NCBI RefSeq assembly: GCF_021869535.1
Contig: NW_026262593.1
Location: 53,555,318-53,619,317 of the forward strand
DNA from: Mytilus californianus
Lineage: Eukaryota > Mollusca > Bivalvia > Mytilida > Mytilidae
Length of the DNA stretch: 64,000 nucleotides
Direction of reading: 5' to 3'
Made by a program: the position numbers and the translations under genes. Below the pieces are notes generated by a model. That model was given only the letters and a program-made list of their open reading frames with translations. It searched no databases and was not told the origin of the DNA. Numbering within the stretch: position 1 is the stretch's first letter; each line of letters begins with the position of its first letter. Below are positions 21,170-33,200 of this stretch, one piece after another.

Positions 21170-21231
21170 TCACACAGCAATTTTCTCTATTTCATCCATA
21201 TCATCTGCATCCAATTTCGTTATCTTACGAC
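21170..21231 (-). CDS. DDX19: DDX19 coding exon 12 (C-terminus and stop)
   Basis: Encodes [19 protein letters not shown] and TGA at 21172-21170. The DD(M/L)DEIEKIA tail is a DDX19 hallmark. Acceptor GTTTTTCAG. The 3' UTR extends to lower coordinates; no single poly(A) signal could be chosen because minus-strand AATAAA hexamers are frequent in this AT-rich stretch. Confidence 0.95.
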
Positions 21232-24200
21232 CTGAAAAACAAACATTACATTATGACTATTTTCTATAGAATGCACCTACATTTTATTGATTCATTTATA
21301 TTCTTGGGTACCAATATTGATGGATTGACGAAAAATCAAATTTCTTGGCAATTTGATATCTTGGTTTTGACAAATTCTGAATTCAAGTCTATAGAAGTCT
21401 TGTACTGTGCTGAACAGTGAAACTCATTTTTTCAATGAAAACTAGCAGAACCTTGAGCTGAGCTCCCAAATTCAAGCTATTATGCTATTAAACCCCTCTC
21501 CCTGAAAAAAACCCTGAAGATAAAGACTAAACTTGTAAATTGGGTTTGCCTTAGAAATCACAATATTGAAGCTCTGTTGAAAAAAATCACATTACAATAC
21601 TGTCAAACACATTTTTTTTGGGGTCTAATTTCTGTTTGAAAGTTAGGAAAATTGTCTATTTACGTACCAAAATGTTTTTCTATTGATTTGAGGGTACTCA
21701 GAGAACGACGTCCATCCACCATATTTATAGCCAGTCCACTTTTACCAAATCGCCCTGTTCGACCAATTCTGTGAAGATATGTCTCGTAATCAGGCTGGAA
21801 ATCTTGTGTCAGAGGAGGGTCAAAGTTCACTACTACTGTAACCTGTTCTACATCAATTCCTGAAAAATAATAATCAATCTTAGTCGATGCATTCAAAATA
21901 TCTTTTGGATTAACTGGTCAAAATAACTATTTCTAGATGGGTCAGTCTTAGTTGTGGCTTAAACTTATATTTACTGTAAACAAACATATTTTTAGCGGAT
22001 ATTTTATTTCAAGTTAAGGCCTTTCTAGTGGGCTTTGTAGCTATTTATTTTCACCATTTTCTTGTTTTTTCATTATGTATTCAAATAAGGATAGATCAAA
22101 GTTTTAAGTATTCACAAGGATTTATTTTCTACTTTCGAAAGTCACTAAAATAAGTTGGTTTTCAGTATTGTCACCCACAAAACAATAGTTTTTAAAAAGT
22201 TTTATTTTCTTTAATGGAACCAAATCTTAGCATTAGAATATACATGTAATGTTCAGCTTATTTACTACCTTCAAATAAATGGGGAATGTGTCCATGGGAC
22301 ACAGATGATGCCCCCTCTTGCATATAACATAAAGGGACATAACTCAAGAAATGATAACTAGAGGCTCTAAAGAACCTGTCGCTCACCTTGGTCTATGTGC
22401 ATATTAAACAAAGGACAAAGGACACAGATGGATTCATGACAAAATTGTGTTTTGGTGATGGTGATGTGTTTGTAGATCTTACTTTACTGAACATTCTTGC
22501 TGCTTACAATTATCTCTATCTATAATGAACTTGGCCAAGTAGTTACAGTGGAAAATATTTTTTTAAATTTACAAAAATTTACAAAATTTATGAAAATTGT
22601 AAAAAAATTGACTATAAAGGGCAATAACTCCTTCAGGGGTCAATTGACAATTTTGGTCATGTTGACTTATTTGTAGATCTTACTTTGCTGTACATTATTG
22701 CTGTTTACAGTTTATCTCTATCTATAATAATATTCAAGATAATAACAAAAAGCTGCAAAATTTTCTTAAAATTACCAATTCAGGGGCAGCAACCCAACAA
22801 TGTGTTGCCTGATTGGTCTGAAAATTTCAGGGCCATTTTTTTTTAGCCATGTCGGCCATCTTGGTTCGCGGGCGGGGTCATCAGACACTTTTTTTAAACT
22901 AGATACCCTAATGATGATTGTGGACAAGTTTGATTAAATTTGTCTCAGTAGTTTCAGAGGAAAAGATTTTTGTAAAAGATTACAAAAATTTACGAGAAAT
23001 GGTTAAAAATTGACTATAAAGGGCAATAACTCTTTAAGGGGTCATCTGACCATTTTGGTCAAGTTGACTTATTTGTAGATCTTACTTTGCTGAACATTAT
23101 TGCTGTTTACAGTTTATCTCTATCTATAATAATATTCAAGATAATAACCAATAAAATGCTCCGCTGGGGCGCAGCTTGATACGACCGCAGAGGTCGAACC
23201 CTGAACAGTTGAGCCAAGTATGGACACAACATTCAAGCTTGATACAGCACTGAATTTGGATTGTAATTAAATATTTGACACAGCATAGGTTTCTGACACA
23301 GAATGAAAGTGGTCTAAGAACTTAAAAATTTTTAATTTACCTATTCAAACCATATCATTATTATTTGCCTTTATATATAAATCAGAAATAACAAATTTAA
23401 AATGGAAAATTTTAAAGAAAAAAAAAAAGAAAAAAAAATCCCCCCCAAATTTTTTGAACCCCCTTATGATTCATCACCCCCAAACTCAATCCCAGCCTTC
23501 CCTTTGTGGTATGGTACTTTGCAGTACAATTTCAGAGAGATCCATACACTTGAACATAAGTTATTGTCTGGAAACTAGAAAAATGCTTGTTTTTTGGCCC
23601 CTTTTTGGCCCCAAATTCCTAAACGTTTAGGGCAATTACCCCCAAACTCAAACCCAGCTTTCCCTTTGTGATATGGAACCTTGCAGTACAATTTCTTAAA
23701 GATCTATACACTTACACACAAGTTATTGTCCTGAAACTAGAAAAATGCTTGTTTTTTTGCCCTTTTATGGCCCCTAATTCCTAAAATTTTTAGGGAATTA
23801 CCCCCAAAATCAATCCCAGCCTTCCCTTTGTGGTATGGTACTTTGCAGTACAATTTCAGAGAGATCCATACACCTGAACACAAGTTATTGTCTGGAAACT
23901 AGAAAAATGCTTATTTTTGGCCCCTTTTTGGACCCTTATTCCTAAACTTTTTGGGCAATTACCCCAAAACTCAATTCCAGCTTTTCCTTTGTGATATGGA
24001 ACCTTGTAGTACAATTTCATAAAGATCTTTACACTTACATACAAGTTATTGTCATGAAACTAGAAAAATGCTTGTTTTTTGCCCCTTTTTGGCCCCTAAT
24101 TCCTAAAATTTGGAGGCAATTACCCCCAAAATCAATCCCAGCATTCCTTTTGTGATATGGAACCTTGTGATACAATGTCAGAGAGATCCATACACTTACA

Positions 24201-27200
24201 CACAAGTTATTGTCATGAAACTAGAAAAATGCTTGTTTTTTGCCCTTTTTGGCCACTAATTCCTAAAATTTGGAGGCAATTACCCCCAAAATCAATCCCA
24301 GCATTTCCTTTGTGATATGGAACCTTGTGATACAATGTCAGAGAGATCCATACACTTACACACAAGTTATTGTCCTGAAACTAGAAAAATGCTTGTTTTT
24401 TGCCCCTTTTTGGCCCTTATTCCTCAAATTTGGAGGCAATTACCCCCAAAATCAATCCCAGCATTTCCTTTGTGATATGGAACCTTGTGGTACAATGTCA
24501 GAGAGATCCATACACTTACACACAAGTTTTGTCTGGAAGTTACAAAAATGCTTATTTTTGGCCCCTTTTTGGCCCTTATTCCTTAACTGTTGGTACCATA
24601 ACCCCCAAAATCAATCCCCACCTTCCTTTTGTGTTATTGAACCTTATGGTAAAATTTCATAGAGATCCATTCACTGAAACTAAAGTAAGAGTGCGAAAAC
24701 TAATGTGTCTTCGAACAACTTCGACGACGACGCCAACGTCATACCAATATACCAAAAATTTTTTTGCGGTCATATAAAAACGGCAAAATTTCCTTAAAAT
24801 TACCAATTCAGGGGCAGCAACCCATCAATGGGTTGTCAGATTCATCTGAAAATTTCAGGGCAGATAGATCTTGACCTGATAAACAATTTTACCCCCATGT
24901 CAGATTTGCTCTAAAAGCTTTGGTTTCAGAGATATAAGCCAAAATCTACATTTTACCCCTATGTTCTATTTTTAGCTATGGCGGCCATCTTGGTTGGTTG
25001 GCCGGGTCACCGGACACATTTTTTAAACTAGATACCCAAATGATGATTGTGGCCAAGTTTGGTCAAATTTGGCCCAGTACCGTTCCTACTCGCTTATTAG
25101 TCGGAAAATTGGGAGTAAAATTTATAATCCAGAGAGGGGGACCGACTAATAGACGAGATCTAGCGACCAGAGGAAAAATCCAAGCTTGAGAAAAGTGGTC
25201 AAGAGTGAATTTCCTGGTCAAAACTACGTTTTTGATTGCCAAACCTACATAAATCAATAAATAAAAAGTTTTTGTTGAAAATAAATGACTACAATACTGT
25301 CTTTGTGTTTTATTTGTTCTTTGGTAAACATTTTCTGCAAATTCGTGTTGAAATTCTACTGTTTCCGGTTTGTGTATTGATTTTCATGGTCACATGGTTT
25401 TCCTATAAACCCAAAAGAAGAGCCAAGAACCAAAAATGAAAAGGAGATAACAATGTACCAAATATGTGAAAGGATGTTTTCAGCGGAGTTATTGTGTCAT
25501 TATTGTGATATCATGATATCAATTCAATGCTTATAAATCATATAATATTAAAAAAATAATTTTAAGATTCATTCCCAAAATCAAAATATTATTCATTAAA
25601 GTGTCTCAGGTAAACAAAAATTACAAAATTGTTTGACAAGCCAATATAATCCATTGATAACCCCAATTAAGAGACAAAGAGTTGTATTCACTAAAGGTGT
25701 GAAAACTATCAGTGATAGGTAAACAGATGACACTAATGAGTTGGAGTTATTTTAATGTATTGATTAGCTTCACTTAATTTTTTTAATCCTTTAATCATCA
25801 CAATATAATAAGAATTATGAAGTGTACATGCTCATTTAACACCAAGTTATGTATGCTGTGAAAAATATTTTCATCAAGTGTTGATTGACTTTAAATTTTT
25901 CAGGTTCATATTGGTTTATATTCACTTTTCTCAAACAATAGGTTATTATTCATACCCTACAAAATCATTGATGCATTATGTAAACAACACATGGCTAATC
26001 TAACATTTGAACAGTGAACAAAACAAGAGAAATGAATACATCTTTATTATTAACAGCAATATAAATTATCATGATGAGCATCAACTAAATTCAAACCAAA
26101 CAAACATTAATGCAGAAATGAATATTATTCCTGGATTTGCATTGGTTTTACCGACGTTCAGTTACTGTCAGCTGAAAAAAAAATGCCCAAATTTTGTCCG
26201 ACTTATACGAGGGTCAAGACTAAATCCTTAGAATTTGGAGCTGAAAAGGGCCCCCGACTTATAGTAGGATCGACTATTAGGCGAGTTTCTACGGTAGTTT
26301 CAGAGGAGAAGACTTTTGTAAAAGTTTACGGACAACGGACGCCAAGCGATGAGAAAAGCTCACTTGGCCCTTTGGGCCATGTGAGCTAAAAATGACGCTA
26401 CCCAAATTCATACTTGATCTGAGTTTTGTGGTAATAAGCTTTGTGTATAAGTTTCATAACATTTGGTTGAGGCAAACTTAAGTCAGAGAACGGAAACGAA
26501 AATATTCAGTAATTTTTCCATTTGTAAAGGGGTATAACTCTAGAACGGTAAAAGCGATGCCACCAAAATTCAAAATTGATCTGTGTTTTTTGGTAATAAG
26601 CATTGTGTACAAGAGTCATAACATTTGGTGGAGGCAAACTTAAGAGAACGGAAACGAAAAATTCAGCATTTTCTCTATTTTTAAAGGGGCATAACTCTAG
26701 AAAGGTTAAAGTGACGCCACCAAAATTCAAACTTGGTCTGTGTATTGTGGTAATAAGCATTGTGTATAAGTTTCATAACATTTGGTTGAGGCAAACTTAA
26801 GTTAGAGAAAATGGAAACGAAAAAATCGGTAATTTTTCCATTTGTAAAGGGGCATAACTCTTGAAAAGTAAAAGTGACACCATCCAAATTAAAACTTAAA
26901 CTGTGTTTTGTGGTAATAAGCATTGTGTATAAGTTTCATAACATTTGGTTGAGGCAAACTAAGGTTAGAGAACGGATACCAATTTCGGGATGTACGGACA
27001 TACAGACCGACAAGGGCAAAACTTAATGCCCCCTCCACTACGGCAGGGGCATAAAAACACCAAGGGTACTCTCATTTTTACATATCAAGATAAATGTTAA
27101 AAATATAAAAAAAAAAATACTGATTATAGAAAAACATAATGTTCAGTAAAATTGCTGTGTACTCATCATTGAGCTGAATTAAAACACTAGCTGTTGTAAA

Positions 27201-30200
27201 GCCGATTAATGAATGATAATTCAAAATAAAATGCTCCGCAGGGCGCAGCTTGATACGACCGCAGAGGTCGAACCCTGAACAGTTGGGGCAAGTATGGACA
27301 CAACATTCAAGCTTGATACAGCTCTGAATTTGGATTGTGATTAAATATTTGACACAGCATAGGTTTCTGACACAGAATGAATGTGGTCTAAGAACTTAAA
27401 AATTTTAAATTGGACATTCACCTATTATGGTCCAATATCCAAAATCTAAATACATGGTTAGATTCAGCATATCAAAGAACCCCAAGAATTCAATTTTTGA
27501 TGAAATCAAACAAAGTTTTATTTTAGACCCTTTTGACCTCAATGTGGACAAAGTTGATAACGGGGCCCAAAAATCAAAAATCTAAATACATGGTTAGATT
27601 CAGCATATCAAAGAACCCCATGTATTCAATTTTTGTTGAAATCAAACAAAGTTTAATTTTGGACCCCGATTTGGACCAACTTGAAAACTGGGCCCATAAT
27701 CAAAAATCTAAATACATGTTTAGATTCAGCATATCAAAGAACCCTAAAAAATCAATTTTTGTTAAAATCAAACTAAGTTTAATTTTGGACCCTTTGGACC
27801 TTAATGTAGACCAATTTGAAAACGGAACCAAAAATTAAGAATCTAAATACACGGTTAGATTCGGCATATCAAAGAACCCCAATAATTCAATTTTTGATGA
27901 AATCAAACAAAGTTAAATTTTGGACCCTTTGGACCTCAATGTGGACCAATTTAAAAACGGGGCCCAAAATCCAAAAACTTAATACACGGTTAGATTCAGA
28001 ATATTAAAGAACCCCAAGATTTCAAGAATAAAACCCCATTGAAATTGATCAAGAAATAAGCAATTTATACGAAGTATCTTCTTTTGCACAATACTGTGCA
28101 ATTGAATATTTCTTGCTATTGCGCAATACTGTACAATTGACAATTTCTTGCTATTGCGCAATATTGTGCTATTGGATATTTCTTGCTATTGCGCAATACT
28201 GTGCAATTGAAGATTTCTTGCTATTGCGCAATACTGTGCAATTGAAGATTTCCTGCTATTGTGCAATACTGTACAATTGAAAATTTCTTGCTATTGCACA
28301 ATACTTATTATATAATAATTTACACATCCTGTTTGGTGTGTATCTCCTACCATATCATTATTATTTGCTTTTAAATATAAATCAGAAATAACCAACTTAA
28401 AATGGAAAATTTTAAAAGAAAAAAAAAAGAAACCCCCCCCCCCCCCCCAATTTTTTGAACCCCCTTATGATTCATCACCCCCAAACTCAATCCCAGCCTT
28501 CCCTTTGTGGTATGGTACCTTGAAGTACAATTTCAGAGAGATCCATACACTTGAACACAAGTTATTGTCTGGAAACTAGAAAAATGCTTATTTTTGGCCC
28601 CTTTTTGGCCCCCAATTCCTAAACGTTTAGGGCAATTACCCCCAAACTCAATTCCAGCTTTCCCTTAGTGATATGGAACCTTGTAGTACAATTTCAGAAA
28701 TATCCAAACACTAACACACAAGTTATTGTCATGAAACTAGAAAAATGCTTGTTTTTTGCCCCTTTTTTGGCCCCTAATTCCTAAAATTTTGAGGCAATTA
28801 CCCCCAAAATCAATTACAGCCTTCCCTTTGTGATATGGAACCTTGTGGTACAATGTCAGAGAGATCCATACACTAACACACAAGTTATTGTCTGGAAGTT
28901 ACAAAAATGCTTATTTTTGGCCCCTTTTCGGCCCCTAATTCCTTAACTGTTGGTACCATAACCCCCAAAATCAATCCCAACCTTCCTTTCGTGGTATCGA
29001 ACCTTATGGTAAAATTTCATGGAGATCCATTCACTTAAACTAAAGTTAGAGTGCCAAAACCAATGTGTCTTCGGACGACGCCGGACGACGCCGACGTCAT
29101 ACCAATATACGACCAAAATTTTTTTAATTTTTGCGGTCGTATAAAAAGCATGCAAAATTTTTCTGAATTAACAGTAATGTATGCATAAAAATAATCCCTT
29201 TAATTATTACTAACACCCACCTCTTGCTGTCACATTAGTTGTTATCAGGACTTTTTCTTTGCCTTCTTTAAATCTGTTAATAATGGCTGCTCTTTGTTCT
29301 ATTGTCAACTCTCCTGTCAGTAAACCTACAACATGGCCATCTTTTGTCATCATTTCTGCTAACCAGGCAGCTGTTTTTCTTGTCTAAAAATAGCAAAGAA
29401 GTTGGTTTTCTCATTTTGTCATGTTTGAGCATTATTATAATTTACTATACTGTATGGGTTTTGCTAATTGTTGTAAGCCATACAGTGCCCTAAAGTTGCT
29501 TACATTCTTATTCAATGGTCTCTAAGTCTGGTGGATGGTTATCTTATTGTCAATCATACCACATCTTATCTTTATGATGATGAAACGTATGTTAATATTT
29601 AGAAAATACGAACACAGGTTGCAGATTCAAGAGCACACTAGAAGTCATACAATAAGACAACTTGCATTGGACATACAGCAAGGGCTGTATTTCTGAGTAT
29701 AATTTACCTTTCCTTACAAAAAATTATTCTAAAGTTACAACGAGCATACTCACAAAATTATATTTGTTTTCAAAATGCATGTTTAACAAGAAATGATTGT
29801 AACAGGATGCTGTTACGAAGTCTCCCAAACGAAGCTCCCATAATTCGTAATTCCCAGGGTCGCCTGACATTGGGCAAAGTCCAGTGAAAATTGGTTTGGT
29901 CCAGTAAAGTTATATGCATTAGTGATGCCTAGGGACTAACCCTGTATATCATTCAAATCATCTTGGCATGACAAACCAGAATATATATGGAATAAGGGTG
30001 GGGATCTTGACCATTTACAAGTTACTAGAACATTGGGGGTGGGGGGAACCCCTGGGGCCTAACCCTATACTTCTTTCAAATGTTCGAGACATGACGGACA
30101 GGAATATATATGGTTTAGGGGTGGGGATCTCGACCATTTACAAGATATTAGAACATTGGGGGTGGGGGGAACCCCTGGGGACTGACCATATACGTCATTC

Positions 30201-33200
30201 AAATGTTCAAGACATGACAAACAGGAATATATATGGTTTAGGGGTGGGGATCTCGACCATTTACAAGATATTAGAACTTTCTCAAATGGCAGGGGGTCGG
30301 GATGACCCCTGGGGACTAACCCTGTATATCATTCAAACCATCTTAGCATGACAAACCAGAATATATATGGTTTAGGGGTGGGGATCTTGACCACTTACAA
30401 GGTATTAGAACTTTCTTAAATGGCAGGGGGTGGGGGTGACCCCTGGGGACTAACCCTGTATTACTTTTAATGTGCTTTATCATTTAGAACATTTTCAATT
30501 AAATAGATTGTGTCTATCACAAACGGTTTTCAATTTATAATCATTTGAAAATTTAAAAAAATAAAATCCCATAGGGTTCTATAGTAAAACCCTCCTTTCA
30601 TTTCGCCCCTCAAAGTACCCCTTTATAAAACCTATTGCACAAACAAAACCCTGATTGCACCACTAGACATGTTAGTCTAACATATTGTGAAACCCTAAGT
30701 TAATCTGACAAGCGGTTTCGGAGAACGGGTGTGGACAAGTTCAAATTTAAATGTGGCGGAAGAGGAAGAGGAAGAGGAAGAAGAATAATAATAATAATAA
30801 GAACTGAGCAAAAACAATAAGTCTTCCCAAACTTCGTTTGGGAGACTTAATTATCTCCCCTTAAAGTTATAAAATTATTTTTCTTTGTGTTAATCGTCAC
30901 TCAGTATACTTTCTTTGTATGATGTTCCTGAACATTCATCAGATGATTTCGGAGATGTGCTAATAACTTGAATGGACAGAAAATCTAATTAATTGATGGC
31001 CCAAGTGATTTCCTTGTGTCATCATAACTCATTTTGCTGGAGTATTTGATTGGTGGAATTCAAGTCAGATTTGAGTCGAAGGCACCTGCCACGTGTCGGG
31101 TTTGAACTCACAACCTCAGTGTTGACAAGCTATATATATATTGATACTGTAGATGACCTATTTAGACCATTCGGCCTCCTAGGCTCAATGAAAGAAAAAA
31201 AAATAACATGCTCACTACAAAGAGTGGACAAAGGAGGTCATCTAGAAGTTTTGCCCAATCCAAACATTGTCCAGTGGAAATAATAAAATCCTTGTGAGCT
31301 GAAGTATAGTACTTACAGCACAAAATATCATAGACTGTCCAATTGATATTGTTCCATATATATTACTGAGTGCTTGGAATTTAGCTTCAACATCGGTGCA
31401 TTCTATATAAAATTGTTTAATATTGTCTAAGCTTTCTTCTTCTCGTCGTAATTTTATAACAATTGGACTCCTGGGTATCACAGCCTGAGCAAAGTCCATC
31501 ACTTGATCATCATATGTAGCAGAGAATAACAACATCTGACAAGACTGTTTGTTTAACATTCTGAAAAATAAATCATTTGATATTTCATTATAAATTTGTA
31601 CTATAGAAATAAGAAGATGAGGAATGATTGCCAATGAGACAACTCTCCACCAGAGACCTATTTAGGACTTAATGAAAAAATTATGAGCAATTTTTAGTCC
31701 TGTTTGTTGCAATTGTCAAAGAGAAATTTGTACACAGAAATAATTTTACTTCTGTGGTGTAATGAACTGTTCTTGACTGATCTACCCTACTTACCTCTGT
31801 AACCTAATGGACTGATCTTGATGACCTTGTGTTGCTATCATGACGTCTGCTTCATCCAATACAAATACAGTTAATAATTTAGGGTCAAAACATTTGTGTT
31901 TTATTGCCCAATCACACACTGTGCCAGGTGTCCCTATAATGATGTGGTCATCTTTTCGCTGTCCTCTGGAAACTGTAAAATAACAAGCGGCAATCAAATA
32001 AACTATCTTTGATTGTCTCTAACATTCATTAAGGACTGTTCCAAAATTAAACATATGGGGGATGGAAGGCATTTAAAAAAAATTTTAAGACCTGGACCAC
32101 CCATAAAATAAAGATATTAATTTTACTTATACACATGTAGTTCTTACTAAATTATAAGGAAAATGCAACCACCAGGGCTTCCAAAACGGTCATATATTCC
32201 AGACTTGACCGAAACTTTCATAAAAAGACCGGCTGCTCTCAGCCTCAAACGGTCAAATAGAATTGGTGTGCCACATTTTGTTATTCAAGGCATTTTCATG
32301 AAACGGTCATTCCAATTTTTACCAACTATCGATCGATAAAAATGTCCGTTTGGGGCCTTGGGCATGTCCGTTTGGGCATTTTAGTTTATAATTGTGGCAA
32401 TCTATTTCACAAAGATATTTCGGTCATTATTGGGTTTAATAAAACAGAAGCAGCATATTTCAGATACTTTGAAGTGTCTCAGTTAGTCTAATCCTCTGGG
32501 TACATAAATGTACAGCTTGGTCTTTAGCTTGTGTACATCAATCAAAAGTAGAATAAAATGCTTCGCTGGGCGCAGCTTGATACGACCGCAGAGGTCGAAC
32601 CCTGAACAGTTGGGGCAAGTATGGACACAACATTCAAGCTTGATACAGCTCTGAATTTGGATTGTGATTAAATATTTGACACAGCATAGGTTTCTGACAC
32701 AGAATGAATGTGGTCTAAGAACTTCAATTTTTTTAATTTACCTATTATGGTCCAATGTCCAAAATCAAAATACATGGTTAGATTCAGCATATCAAAGAAC
32801 CCCATATATTCAATTTTTGTTGAAATCAAACAAAGTTTAATTTTGGACCCCAACTTGGACAAACTTGAAAACTGGTCCCATAATCAAAAATCTAAACACA
32901 TGTTTAGATTCAGCATATCAAAGTACCCCAAGAATTCAATTTTTGTTAAAATCAAACTAAGTTTAATTTTGGACCCTTTGGACCTTAATGTAGACCAATT
33001 TAAAAAACGGGACCCAAAATTAAAAATCTAAAAACACGGTTAGATTTGGCATATCAAAGAACCCCAATAATTCAATTTTTGATGAAATCAAACAAAGTTT
33101 AATTTTGGACCCTTTTGACCACAATATGAACCAATTTGATAGCGGGCCTACAAAATAAAAAATCTAAATACATGGTAAGATTCAGCATATCAAAGAACCC

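Larger units (their letters stand above)
22359..26391 (+). mobile_element. Family G Helentron-like element, itself split twice
   Basis: Starts GAGGCTCTAAAGAACCTGTC and ends with a strong hairpin (26359-26385: CTCACTTGGCCC-TTT-GGGCCATGTGAG) then CTAAAA. The body repeats AGATCTTACTTTGCTGAACAT, TATCTCTATCTATAATAAT and GACTATAAAGGGCAATAACTC. It is interrupted by A-family copy B (23150-24775) and by the TA-flanked element 25080-26294. Plus orientation, antisense to DDX19. Confidence 0.7.
22277..27056 (-). mobile_element. Family H element H1, split by G
   Basis: The 22277-22358 piece (hairpin GTGTCC-ATG-GGACAC, then GATGCCCCCT and AAGGGACATAACTCAAGAA) continues at 26392-27056 (ATGACGCTACCCAAATTC ... 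GGGGGCATAAAA-type end). The intact order is seen in H2 at 54691-56647. Between the parts lies G. The array has about four 160-bp units with GAGGCAAACTTAAG. Minus orientation, sense in a DDX19 intron. Confidence 0.75.

Noticed and set aside
24270-24777. 125-130-codon ORFs in copy B
   Set aside because: Read-through of 160-bp repeat units; frames overlap and repeat.
29968-30351. 127-codon ORF with [20 protein letters not shown] repeats
   Set aside because: Translation of the 134-bp family-E array; the same peptide repeats in E2.
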